Positions 1 through 5,498 of a DNA stretch of 5,498 bases are shown here, piece by piece. The notes under the pieces were generated by a model, which made no database searches, was not told the origin of the DNA, and was given only the letters and a program-made list of their open reading frames with translations. The translations under genes were made by a program, and so were the position numbers. The DNA is from Flavobacterium sp. (GTDB taxonomy: Bacteria; Bacteroidota; Bacteroidia; Flavobacteriales; Flavobacteriaceae). Position 1 is the stretch's first letter. Every line of letters begins with the position of its first letter. Where the stretch lies: assembly GCA_019105125.1 (NCBI GenBank), contig JAHRWO010000349.1, positions 1 to 5,498 on the forward strand, in the 5' to 3' direction.

Positions 1-2341
1 CATTTGGAAAGTTCCAACCGACTATATCCAACTCCTCAAATGGGGTTGTACTTACATCTATTACATAACCTGTAGCACCCGGTACTGCATTCCAATTGGC
101 AACAAAACTAGAACTACCCAACGATGTAGCTGCAGTAGCAACAGGAGCGGCAATTGTAGGAGTCGTAAACGAACCTGTTAAAGCCGTTGAATACGAATAC
201 GTTCCATCAGAGTTAACATTTTCTACTACTTTTAAAACAGTTACATGATACGTAGTGTTTCCTGTTAACCCCGAAACATTTATGGATGCTGCATCGCCTT
301 TATAAACACAATAAGCAGCTGCATCGTTAAAATAAGGTGTCCCTGAGCCAAAAACAGCATTGCCCGTGTAAGTTGCTGGATTCGAATTTGGAGTACCATT
401 GGTAATAGCACTTCCTGCTTTAACAAACACTAAAGTTTCAACACCCGCATTGTACGCACCTTGTGACCATGAAATTGAAGCCGCATTAGCAATCAAACCA
501 GAGGCAGAAAAAAAGGATGGTGTTGTAGGTAATGTAGCATGATTAAAACTTGGTGCTCCTGTTATTTTATAATCAATATTGTTTCCTGAGTTTGTATAAG
601 GGTAAATTTTGTAATAATACATGGTTCCTGAAGACATACCTGTAAAAGTAGCACTGGTGGTGGCTGAACCAGTTGTAACTTTTCTATTCGCTGTGCCATT
701 TCCTCCAATATTAGTAACATCTGCAGGATCTACACCATCTACAGGGTCAACGATTGAAGCATTCGCAGCCTTAACTAAGTACCCATCGGGAGCTTGAAGT
801 CCTGCAACAGAAGCTGTCCAGTTTTGAACAATAATACTAGATGTAACACCAGTAGGTCTAAAATCAGTAGGATGATTAGTAGGCTCCCCTTTTAAAGTGG
901 TAAAAGTACCTTGAGAAGTATAAGTAGTACCGCTTGCAGAAGTTGCAAAAGCTTTAAAATAATATGTGGTATTAGAAGTTAAACTCGAAACGTTTATTGT
1001 GAATGTTCCTGTAGTAAAAGTGCCTGATTCGGAAACTATCGTCCCTGATCCATTAGCAAAACCATTAGTGGTACTATATTCGATTCCTCTGGTAGTAATA
1101 GTACTACAACCTAATGCCGTAATGTTTCCACCAAGATTAGCAGTTGTAGTGGTAATAGAACTGCTTGATTGTGTTGTAACTGAAGGTGGTGAATTAACTC
1201 CTGAACCAGTAACTGAACGATTAACACTAGAAGCACCAACTCCTGAAATTACAATATTACCATTGTAACTTTGTACCGCAGTAGGGATAAATTTTACATA
1301 AATAGTAGTTGCGGCCAAAGCACCTCCTGTTGTTGGAATTGACAAAGTTGTATTAAAAGTACTATTATTTAAAGAATAGGTAAAGCCTGATAAAGATGCT
1401 ACAGTTATGTTTCCGGATTTTAAGTTGGTTCCAGAAAGTGTAAAAGTTTGTGTAGCAGAAGTATTGATGCACTGATTTCCAAAATTAGCACTCATGTTTG
1501 AAACTGTTAAATTTTCAACCAATGCTGTAATTGGTATGGAAGTTGAAGTTAAAGCTTCTGAGGGATTTAATTCAGCAGCTGCCACAGAAACTGATAAATT
1601 ATTAATATTGGTATCAAAATCAGTACCATCATAAGCAAGAGTAATTGTAGCGGTTTCACTATCTACATAAGAAACGCCTGCAATCGAAACCCCTGATGGT
1701 GCATTATTAAGTGTAAAATTTGATGGACTTAAAACTGCATCTACAAAGTTAGCTACACGCAATGCCAACGTTAAAGTAGCTCCATTTAGATTTTGTTCAG
1801 TAAGAGCTGCACTTGGAGTAATTGAAGGTATGTTACTATTTATATAAGTAACTTCAAATGAATTTACATAAGTTCTCTCAGAACTTAAATCACCTTTATT
1901 GTAAAACTCAACAAAGCTAGAAGCATTTACATTCATTGTCATTATTCCTCCACCAGTAAATGTACCTAATTCCGTTGTGTTGTCAACACTATATCCGGCT
2001 GGACCATCTCCATCACCAGTTGTTGAAGCATATACTACTACTTTAGTAATTGTTACTCCATTAAGAGCGTATATTTTTATAGAACCTCCTTTAGTTGCAT
2101 TTTGATAAAGACGTAATTGATTAGTACTTATAGTTGGATCAGCAGTACCACCATTTTTAAAAGAACCAAAACCAATGTTTGAATCTAGAGAAATACCAGG
2201 TGAAATTTGATTCAAACCATTCACAGCTCCTGATGCAGAAAATGAATATGTAACCGTTGTCTGCCCCAATCCAAAATTAAAAGACAAGAGGAAAACTAAC
2301 GCTAAAAACAGCGATTTAATATCATGTAAAGTATGTTTCAT
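1..2341 (-). CDS. Large secreted multi-module (fibronectin III-like) protein, 3' end beyond window
   Basis: The first 780 codons of an open frame that runs off the left edge without a stop. The ATG at 2341-2339 is the only plausible start, because an in-frame TAA lies four codons upstream. Residues 1-26 form a Sec signal peptide (basic start, core LFLALVFLLSFNFGLG) with probable cleavage before Gln27. Modules judged by eye: 27-168, a Gly/Thr-rich beta domain; 171-270, a module with LTEQNLNGATLTLAL and LAYDGTDFD; 272-381, resembling choice-of-anchor D/ASPM-SPD2-hydin domains (FGNQC...VTGSG); 384-482, FN3-like (TTRGIEYST, YYFKAFATS); 487-600 and 603-724, two further FN3-like modules; 728 onward, an FN3 start (FVANWNAVPGATGYVIDV). 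Composition is rich in Thr, Ser, Asn and Gly. It is probably an exported surface or extracellular protein; type IX secretion is inferred, since the C-terminal sorting domain would lie outside the window. No catalytic domain is visible, so adhesin or enzyme cannot be decided. Confidence 0.88.
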   Translation of the reverse strand, partial: MKHTLHDIKSLFLALVFLLSFNFGLGQTTVTYSFSASGAVNGLNQISPGISLDSNIGFGSFKNGGTADPTISTNQLRLYQNATKGGSIKIYALNGVTITKVVVYASTTGDGDGPAGYSVDNTTELGTFTGGGIMTMNVNASSFVEFYNKGDLSSERTYVNSFEVTYINSNIPSITPSAALTEQNLNGATLTLALRVANFVDAVLSPSNFTLNNAPSGVSIAGVSYVDSETATITLAYDGTDFDTNINNLSVSVAAAELNPSEALTSTSIPITALVENLTVSNMSANFGNQCINTSATQTFTLSGTNLKSGNITVASLSGFTYSLNNSTFNTTLSIPTTGGALAATTIYVKFIPTAVQSYNGNIVISGVGASSVNRSVTGSGVNSPPSVTTQSSSSITTTTANLGGNITALGCSTITTRGIEYSTTNGFANGSGTIVSESGTFTTGTFTINVSSLTSNTTYYFKAFATSASGTTYTSQGTFTTLKGEPTNHPTDFRPTGVTSSIIVQNWTASVAGLQAPDGYLVKAANASIVDPVDGVDPADVTNIGGNGTANRKVTTGSATTSATFTGMSSGTMYYYKIYPYTNSGNNIDYKITGAPSFNHATLPTTPSFFSASGLIANAASISWSQGAYNAGVETLVFVKAGSAITNGTPNSNPATYTGNAVFGSGTPYFNDAAAYCVYKGDAASINVSGLTGNTTYHVTVLKVVENVNSDGTYSYSTALTGSFTTPTIAAPVATAATSLGSSSFVANWNAVPGATGYVIDVSTTPFEELDIVGWNFPN

Positions 2342-2424
2342 AATCGTAGGTTAAAGTAAAGCTAAAGACTACACTAATTTTACAATGTGATCAATAGGGG
2401 TATAAACAATTAGGTTTATTTTAA

Positions 2425-2455
2425 CAAATATAGTAGCTATTTTAAAATTTCAAAA
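2425..2455 (-). promoter_or_regulatory. Bacteroidota-type promoter for the secreted-protein gene
   Basis: On the minus strand TATATTTG (2432-2425) matches the -7 consensus TAnnTTTG exactly. TTTTG (2455-2451) lies 18 bp upstream as a -33 element, within the usual spacing. The box is 83 nt before the ATG, giving a leader of roughly 75-80 nt with no Shine-Dalgarno sequence (ACCTACGATT precedes the ATG), as is usual in this phylum. It implies transcription independent of the upstream permease gene. Confidence 0.65.
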
Positions 2456-2535
2456 CGATATCTTAAAAAACAATGAATTCATAACGCTTTCTTTACCTAT
2501 TGGGCATTCCCACTATATATTCTATTAATATTAAA

Positions 2536-2567
2536 TTAAAATTTTGTTGATCTATCCAAAATTTTAA
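2536..2567. repeat. AT-rich inverted repeat
   Basis: TTAAAATTTTG (2536-2546) and CAAAATTTTAA (2557-2567) are perfect 11-bp inverted arms around the 10-nt loop TTGATCTATC. There is no GC-rich stem, so it is a weak terminator candidate. It lies about 80 bp upstream of the secreted-protein promoter and could be an operator or simply AT-rich chance structure. Function is unknown. Confidence 0.4.
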
Positions 2568-2670
2568 AATATGGCTAATCTATTATGGTTTTTCAAGAAT
2601 GAAAATTCATAATGATCTTTTGATAGAAATTAAAAATGAATTCGACTTCTAGAATACAAACGTCTTTCCT

Positions 2671-2806
2671 AGCCCCAATGGGAGTGGAAATACTTTTTCC
2701 TTTTTGTTGCCTTCGAGTGCCTCAGGCAACAAAAAGGAAAATCGAATGCAATAAAAAGCAAAAAGATATGAGCGGGACGGATAGTTTTATGGAAAACTAA
2801 ATGGCT
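2671..2806. ncRNA. Candidate structured RNA or dispersed flavobacterial intergenic element
   Basis: A non-coding block with ordered structure. It opens with AGCCCCAATGGGAGTGGAAA (2671-2690), followed by a long hairpin (2695-2741), an A-rich linker containing AAAAAGATATGAGCGGGA, a 7-bp hairpin TAGTTTT-ATGG-AAAACTA (2782-2799), and GGCT (2803-2806), which can pair with the opening AGCC. From memory, blocks opening AGCCC(C/T)GAT..AAG(T/C)GG, with a T-rich/A-rich hairpin in the middle and a closing AGCGGGA-like segment, recur in Flavobacterium genomes, commonly next to gene ends. Whether this corresponds to a named family such as the Flavo-1 RNA motif cannot be decided by eye. The strand is not determined. 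It begins 12 bp beyond the permease stop and could be its 3' UTR processing or termination structure. Confidence 0.45.
2695..2741. repeat. Long hairpin with REP-like 17-nt core
   Basis: Positions 2695-2712 and 2724-2741 form a perfect 18-bp inverted repeat (TTTTCCTTTTTGTTGCCT and its complement). Inside it, TC bulges out and GAG (2715-2717) pairs with CTC (2721-2723) around the triloop TGC. The tip CCTTCGAGTGCCTCAGG (2710-2726) has the same CCTTCGA-N5-TCAGG frame as the 17-mer inside the NamZ-like gene. The 5' arm is T-rich and the 3' arm A-rich on either strand, so the U-tract of a classical intrinsic terminator is missing. Confidence 0.75.
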
Positions 2807-2817
2807 GCTTCTAAAAA

Positions 2818-4050
2818 CTAATCGAAACGTATTGCTTTTACAGGTGAAATTTTTGTGATGATGTAAGATGGAATTAATAAAACCAACAAACAAACGATTA
2901 CGGTTCCGATATTTAATAATGCGATGTGAAGTAAATTGATACTTACTGGCGCTTCGTTTACGTAGTAATTTTCAGGATTAAGTTGGATTACGCCGAAGAA
3001 TTTTTGAATTACTAATAAAGAAATAGCGATTAAATTTCCCCAAAATAATCCGCGAGCGATTAAATAGAAAGCGTTGTAAAGGAATATTTTTCTAACATTC
3101 CAATTGTTAGCACCCATGGCTTTTAGGATTCCGATCATTTGGGTGCGTTCTAGAATTAAGACTAATAATGCGACTACCATATTGATAGTGGCTACGACAA
3201 TCATTACGATTAGAATAACCAAGATGTTAAAATCGAACAATTTTAGCCATTCGAAAATACTGTAATACTTTTCTTCAATAGTAATACTATTATAAGTGGG
3301 AGGAATTTCTTTATAGACTTCCTCTCCTTTTTCTTTGATTTTTGAGAAATCATCTACGAAAACCTCGAATGCTCCGATTTCTGTTGGTTGCCATTTATTG
3401 ATGAGTTGCACGTGGCGAATATCACCTATTATATAAGTAGCATCAAATTCTTGAAAACCTGAGTTAAAAATTCCGGTAATTAAGAAGTTTCTTTTATTAG
3501 GAAGTTTACCATTGTCTTTCATGAAAAAAGTTAGAAACTTATCTCCTACTTTTAACTGTAAACGTTTGGCTAAGTATTCCGAAATCAAAACTTCGGTATT
3601 GAGTTCGGATTTTAAATTAGGAATCTTACCTTCAACCAAATATTCTTGCAAATAAGTAAAATCGTAATCGTTTCCAACTCCTTTGTAAATGACTCCTTCG
3701 AATGCTTTTTCGGTTCGAATTATAGCGGCTTTAGTAGCTACAGCTTGTACATGATGAATCCCTTCTACATTTTTGAACTTAGGATAAAAACTTTGATTGA
3801 TAGAAATAGGTTCGGTGGTAACTTGCGATTGATTGTCGTCGAAATTAGAAATAATAATGTGTCCATTGAAAGCCGAAACTTTCTCACGAATTTTATCTTG
3901 AAGCCCAACACCCGTAGCCACCGCCATAATCATCATAATAATTCCGATGGCAATTGCCGTAATCGCAATTTTTATAATTGGCGAAGAAATACTACTTTTA
4001 TAACTTTTAGCAGCAATTAGTCTTTTGGCTATGAAATATTCTAAATTCAA
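2818..4050 (-). CDS. LolC/LolE-type ABC transporter permease (FtsX/MacB fold)
   Basis: A complete 410-residue inner-membrane permease. Segments judged by eye: TM1 about 25-48; a large periplasmic MacB-type core domain about 50-265; then TM2 about 274-299, TM3 about 322-352 and TM4 about 371-397, making up the C-terminal FtsX domain. ERTQMIGILKAMGANNW (301-317) is the cytoplasmic coupling-helix motif typical of the family, and the ending SPVKAIRFD is also typical. Length and one-plus-three topology fit LolC/LolE, which extract outer-membrane lipoproteins with the ATPase LolD. No ATPase gene is in the window, so LolD must be elsewhere; a single permease acting as a homodimer is possible. The start is read as TTG (4050-4048): MNLEYFIAKRL is the N-terminus I recall for flavobacterial homologues, an in-frame TAA lies five codons upstream, and the next internal Met is inside TM1. 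Another MacB-like export role cannot be excluded. Confidence 0.88.
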   Translation of the reverse strand: MNLEYFIAKRLIAAKSYKSSISSPIIKIAITAIAIGIIMMIMAVATGVGLQDKIREKVSAFNGHIIISNFDDNQSQVTTEPISINQSFYPKFKNVEGIHHVQAVATKAAIIRTEKAFEGVIYKGVGNDYDFTYLQEYLVEGKIPNLKSELNTEVLISEYLAKRLQLKVGDKFLTFFMKDNGKLPNKRNFLITGIFNSGFQEFDATYIIGDIRHVQLINKWQPTEIGAFEVFVDDFSKIKEKGEEVYKEIPPTYNSITIEEKYYSIFEWLKLFDFNILVILIVMIVVATINMVVALLVLILERTQMIGILKAMGANNWNVRKIFLYNAFYLIARGLFWGNLIAISLLVIQKFFGVIQLNPENYYVNEAPVSINLLHIALLNIGTVIVCLLVLLIPSYIITKISPVKAIRFD

Positions 4051-4074
4051 TGTCTTAAAAAATTATAATTAAGG

Positions 4075-4082
4075 CAAATATA
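4075..4082 (-). promoter_or_regulatory. -7 box for the permease gene
   Basis: On the minus strand TATATTTG (4082-4075) matches TAnnTTTG exactly and is identical to the box of the secreted-protein gene. It sits 24 nt before the TTG start, so the leader would be under about 20 nt. No clear TTTG -33 element is seen; the -33 region falls on the junction with the CACAGATTA repeat (4097-4124), the nearest sequence being TGTGG. I found no equally good promoter on the plus strand for the divergent gene. Confidence 0.5.
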
Positions 4083-4096
4083 CATAAAGTTTTTGC

Positions 4097-4124
4097 CACA
4101 GATTACACAGATTAACACAGATTA
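4097..4124. repeat. Triplicate CACAGATTA short repeat
   Basis: Three near-identical head-to-tail units: CACAGATTA (4097-4105), CACAGATTAA (4106-4115) and CACAGATTA (4116-4124). They fill much of the 83-bp gap between the divergent permease and NamZ-like genes and end 9 bp before the latter's ATG. From memory, CACAGATTxCACAGATT strings are dispersed intergenic repeats in Flavobacterium and other Bacteroidota. They may affect transcription or translation of either gene, but this is inference. Confidence 0.8.
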
Positions 4125-4133
4125 AAAATAGTT

Positions 4134-5384
4134 ATGAAATACAATATATACCGATTTACAACATTAATTGGCTTACTAATACTTTCTGTTTCGTGTGGAA
4201 GTAGTAAAAAGGTGATTCAGCAACTAAAACCGAGTACTGATAATGTGACTTTGACTTCTACTTCAACAGATGTCACTTTTAAAACCGGAGCTGAAAACTT
4301 TGAAAGTTATTTGTCGTTGTTGAAAGACAAACGTGTTGGTATAATCACAAATCAGACTGGAATTCTTTCAAAAGAAAAACATTTGGTTGATTTTTTAATC
4401 GAACAAAATATCAATCTTCAGAAAATTTATGCGCCTGAACATGGTTTTAGAGGAACTGCTGATGCTGGCGAATTAATCGTAGACGGAAAAGACACTAAGA
4501 CTAATTTACCCATTATTTCCCTTTACGGAAACAACAAAAAGCCGAAACCAGAGCAATTAGAAGGAATTGATATCTTGGTTTTTGATTTGCAAGATGTGGG
4601 CGCACGATTTTACACTTATATATCTTCGTTGCATTATGTGATGGAAGCTTGTGCGGAAAATAATATTCCGCTTTTGGTTTTAGACCGACCCAATCCGAAT
4701 GGAACTATTATTGATGGTCCGATTTTAGAAAAAGAACACAAGAGTTTTGTTGGAATGCATGAAATTCCGGTTTTGCACGGGATGACAATTGGCGAATATG
4801 CGAAAATGATTAACGGAGAAAAATGGCTAAATCCTTCGACAAGCTCAGGACAAGCACTTCAATGCGATTTGAAAGTAGCGCCTTGTTTGAACTATTCGCA
4901 TGATATGAAATATAGTTTACCAGTAAAACCTTCGCCAAACTTACCAAACGATCAATCGATTAATTTATATGCGAGTTTGTGCTTTTTTGAAGGTACGAAT
5001 GTTAGTTTAGGTCGCGGTACCGAAAAGCAATTCCAAATTTATGGTTCGCCATTTTTACCGGAAAGTGAATTTGATTTTAGTTTTACACCGAAACCAAATT
5101 TTGGCGCAAAAGACCCAGTTCATAATGGAAAGTTATGCTTTGGGGAAGATTTAACCGAAATTAGAAAAGTACATCGATTGGAATTAAAATGGTTATTGAA
5201 AGCCTACGAAAACACATCAGACAAAACCGTTTTCTTTAATGATTTCTTTACCAAATTAGCAGGAACCAAAAAACTCCGCGAACAAATTGAAGCCGGAATG
5301 ACCGAAAAAGAAATTAGAAAAACCTGGCAAGAAGGTTTGGAACAGTTTAAGGAAGTGAGAAAGAAATATTTGATTTATGATTGA
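4134..5384 (+). CDS. namZ: NamZ-family (DUF1343, GH171) exo-beta-N-acetylmuramidase, lipoprotein
   Basis: A complete 416-residue protein. Residues 1-20 form a lipoprotein signal with lipobox LSVSC and Cys21 as the lipidated residue; the following GSSKK has no acidic surface-export signal, so a periplasm-facing outer-membrane lipoprotein is likely. Family motifs by eye: GIITNQTG (69-76), YAPEHGFRG..DAGE (99-113), SLYG (129-132), FDLQDVGARFYTYISS (150-165), LDRPNP (183-188), and EGTNVSLGRGTEKQFQIYGSP (286-306). Characterised family members (Tannerella forsythia NamZ, Bacillus subtilis YbbC/NamZ) remove terminal N-acetylmuramic acid from peptidoglycan fragments. Glu102 of PEHG is a plausible catalytic residue, which is inference. 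An oddity is NPSTSSGQALQ (233-243), which interrupts the usual GEKWL..CDL run and is encoded by a repeat-like 17-mer. The gene is divergent from the permease and no MurNAc-uptake gene (for example murT or murQ) is in view, so its pathway role rests on the family. The assignment is strong; exact specificity is less certain. Confidence 0.92.
   Translation: MKYNIYRFTTLIGLLILSVSCGSSKKVIQQLKPSTDNVTLTSTSTDVTFKTGAENFESYLSLLKDKRVGIITNQTGILSKEKHLVDFLIEQNINLQKIYAPEHGFRGTADAGELIVDGKDTKTNLPIISLYGNNKKPKPEQLEGIDILVFDLQDVGARFYTYISSLHYVMEACAENNIPLLVLDRPNPNGTIIDGPILEKEHKSFVGMHEIPVLHGMTIGEYAKMINGEKWLNPSTSSGQALQCDLKVAPCLNYSHDMKYSLPVKPSPNLPNDQSINLYASLCFFEGTNVSLGRGTEKQFQIYGSPFLPESEFDFSFTPKPNFGAKDPVHNGKLCFGEDLTEIRKVHRLELKWLLKAYENTSDKTVFFNDFFTKLAGTKKLREQIEAGMTEKEIRKTWQEGLEQFKEVRKKYLIYD
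4833..4849. repeat. REP-like 17-mer inserted in frame in the NamZ-like gene
   Basis: CCTTCGACAAGCTCAGG is read as Pro-Ser-Thr-Ser-Ser-Gly (residues 234-239), followed by Gln-Ala-Leu-Gln. From memory, this sequence and its reverse complement CCTGAGCTTGTCGAAGG are abundant short repeats in many bacterial genomes and give the recurrent peptide PSTSSGQA when read in this frame. It shares CCTTCGA and TCAGG, with the same 5-nt spacing, with the hairpin tip at 2710-2726. The reading frame is preserved. Confidence 0.7.
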
Positions 5385-5386
5385 TG

Positions 5387-5411
5387 ATGGAAGCTGGGTA
5401 ATGGAAGCTGG
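5387..5411. repeat. Direct repeat of ATGGAAGCTGG
   Basis: Two exact copies of ATGGAAGCTGG (5387-5397 and 5401-5411), separated by GTA, begin 3 bp after the NamZ-like stop codon. They are non-coding and of unknown function. Similar GGAAGCTGG strings are, as I recall, dispersed in some flavobacterial intergenic regions. Confidence 0.6.
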
Positions 5412-5420
5412 ATGTTAAAA

Positions 5421-5446
5421 CACGAATTTCACGAATTGTCACTAAT
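5421..5446. repeat. CACGAATT-type short repeat
   Basis: Units CACGAATTT (5421-5429), CACGAATTGT (5430-5439) and a degenerate CACTAAT (5440-5446). Unit length (9-10 nt), the CAC start and the ATT core parallel the CACAGATTA units upstream of the same gene. The two arrays face the same way on the plus strand, one before and one after the NamZ-like gene. Function is unknown. Confidence 0.6.
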
Positions 5447-5456
5447 AAAATTTTAG

Positions 5457-5470
5457 ATTCCTAACGGAAT
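5457..5470. repeat. Small inverted repeat ATTCC-TAAC-GGAAT
   Basis: Five-bp arms around a four-base loop, within TAGATTCCTAACGGAATGAC. It is too short and lacks a following T-run, so it is not a convincing terminator for the NamZ-like gene. GATTCCTxCGGAATGACAA-like strings are, from memory, another dispersed flavobacterial repeat. Confidence 0.4.
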
Positions 5471-5498
5471 GACAAGATTGCAAAAAAACTGAACACTT

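Larger units (their letters stand above)
2342..2817. other. 476-bp intergenic region between permease and secreted-protein genes
   Basis: Both neighbouring genes point left, so this is the permease's 3' region and the secreted protein's 5' region. From left to right it holds the leader and promoter (2342-2455), a very AT-rich stretch with a 10-bp palindrome ATGAATTCAT (2473-2482) and a long AT hairpin (2536-2567), about 100 bases in which I see nothing (2568-2670), and a structured repeat-like element (2671-2806). I see no convincing gene here. The short minus-strand frame at 2669-2893 overlaps both the hairpin and the permease 3' end and does not look like a protein. Confidence 0.7.

Noticed and set aside
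966..1268. 100-residue plus-strand open frame
   Set aside because: It lies antisense inside the secreted-protein frame. Its Val/Pro-rich composition mirrors the Thr/Gly-rich coding strand, and no start context or domain is visible.
2695..2741. Classical intrinsic terminator
   Set aside because: The stem is strong, but the 3' arm ends in A residues on both strands and no U-tract follows, so the standard mechanism does not fit.
2669..2893. 74-residue minus-strand open frame
   Set aside because: It overlaps the permease 3' end in another frame and reads through the long hairpin. The low-complexity basic and aromatic residues look like non-coding translation.
3646..4020. 124-residue plus-strand open frame
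   Set aside because: It is fully antisense to the well-supported permease gene. The Asn/Ser/Arg-rich sequence has no recognisable motif.
4097..4124. CRISPR array or iteron origin
   Set aside because: Units are only 9-10 nt and directly adjacent, with no spacers. There are only three, and no cas or replication gene is present.
5387..5470. Insertion-sequence remnant or attachment site
   Set aside because: There is no transposase or integrase fragment, no tRNA gene and no matching terminal inverted repeats within the window.

Overview
The window looks like a piece of a Bacteroidota chromosome, most likely Flavobacterium or a close relative. The DNA is AT-rich and the start codons lack Shine-Dalgarno sequences. 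Two promoters match the Bacteroidota -7 consensus TAnnTTTG. The three proteins (a long repeat-rich secreted protein, an FtsX-type permease, a NamZ/DUF1343 lipoprotein) are of flavobacterial type. The genus is an inference from style and recall; no marker gene is present.

Layout. Positions 1-2341 (minus) hold the first 780 residues of a large secreted protein built from beta-sandwich modules; its C-terminus lies beyond the left edge. Positions 2342-2817 are non-coding: a good promoter for the secreted protein, an AT-rich hairpin, then a structured element (about 2671-2806) with an 18-bp-stem hairpin and a second 7-bp hairpin. Positions 2818-4050 (minus) encode a LolC/LolE-type ABC permease that appears to start at TTG. 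Only 83 bp separate it from the divergent gene at 4134-5384 (plus), which encodes a NamZ-family (DUF1343, GH171) exo-beta-N-acetylmuramidase lipoprotein. Positions 5385-5498 are non-coding and full of short repeats.

How the genes relate. All three concern the cell envelope. The permease should work with an unlinked ATPase to release lipoproteins from the inner membrane. The NamZ-like protein is itself a predicted lipoprotein acting on peptidoglycan fragments. The secreted protein is probably exported by Sec and then perhaps by type IX secretion. They do not form one operon: the NamZ gene is divergent, and the secreted-protein gene has its own promoter 476 bp from the permease stop. Functional coupling is inference only.

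The most unusual content is the short repeats. A 17-nt sequence of the form CCTTCGA-N5-TCAGG occurs twice: as the tip of the long hairpin at 2695-2741, and in frame inside the NamZ-like gene, where it encodes PSTSSG within an apparent insertion. Runs of 9-10 nt CAC-type units (CACAGATTA before, CACGAATTT after) lie on both sides of the NamZ-like gene. I found no mobile-element gene, CRISPR array, tRNA or rRNA.
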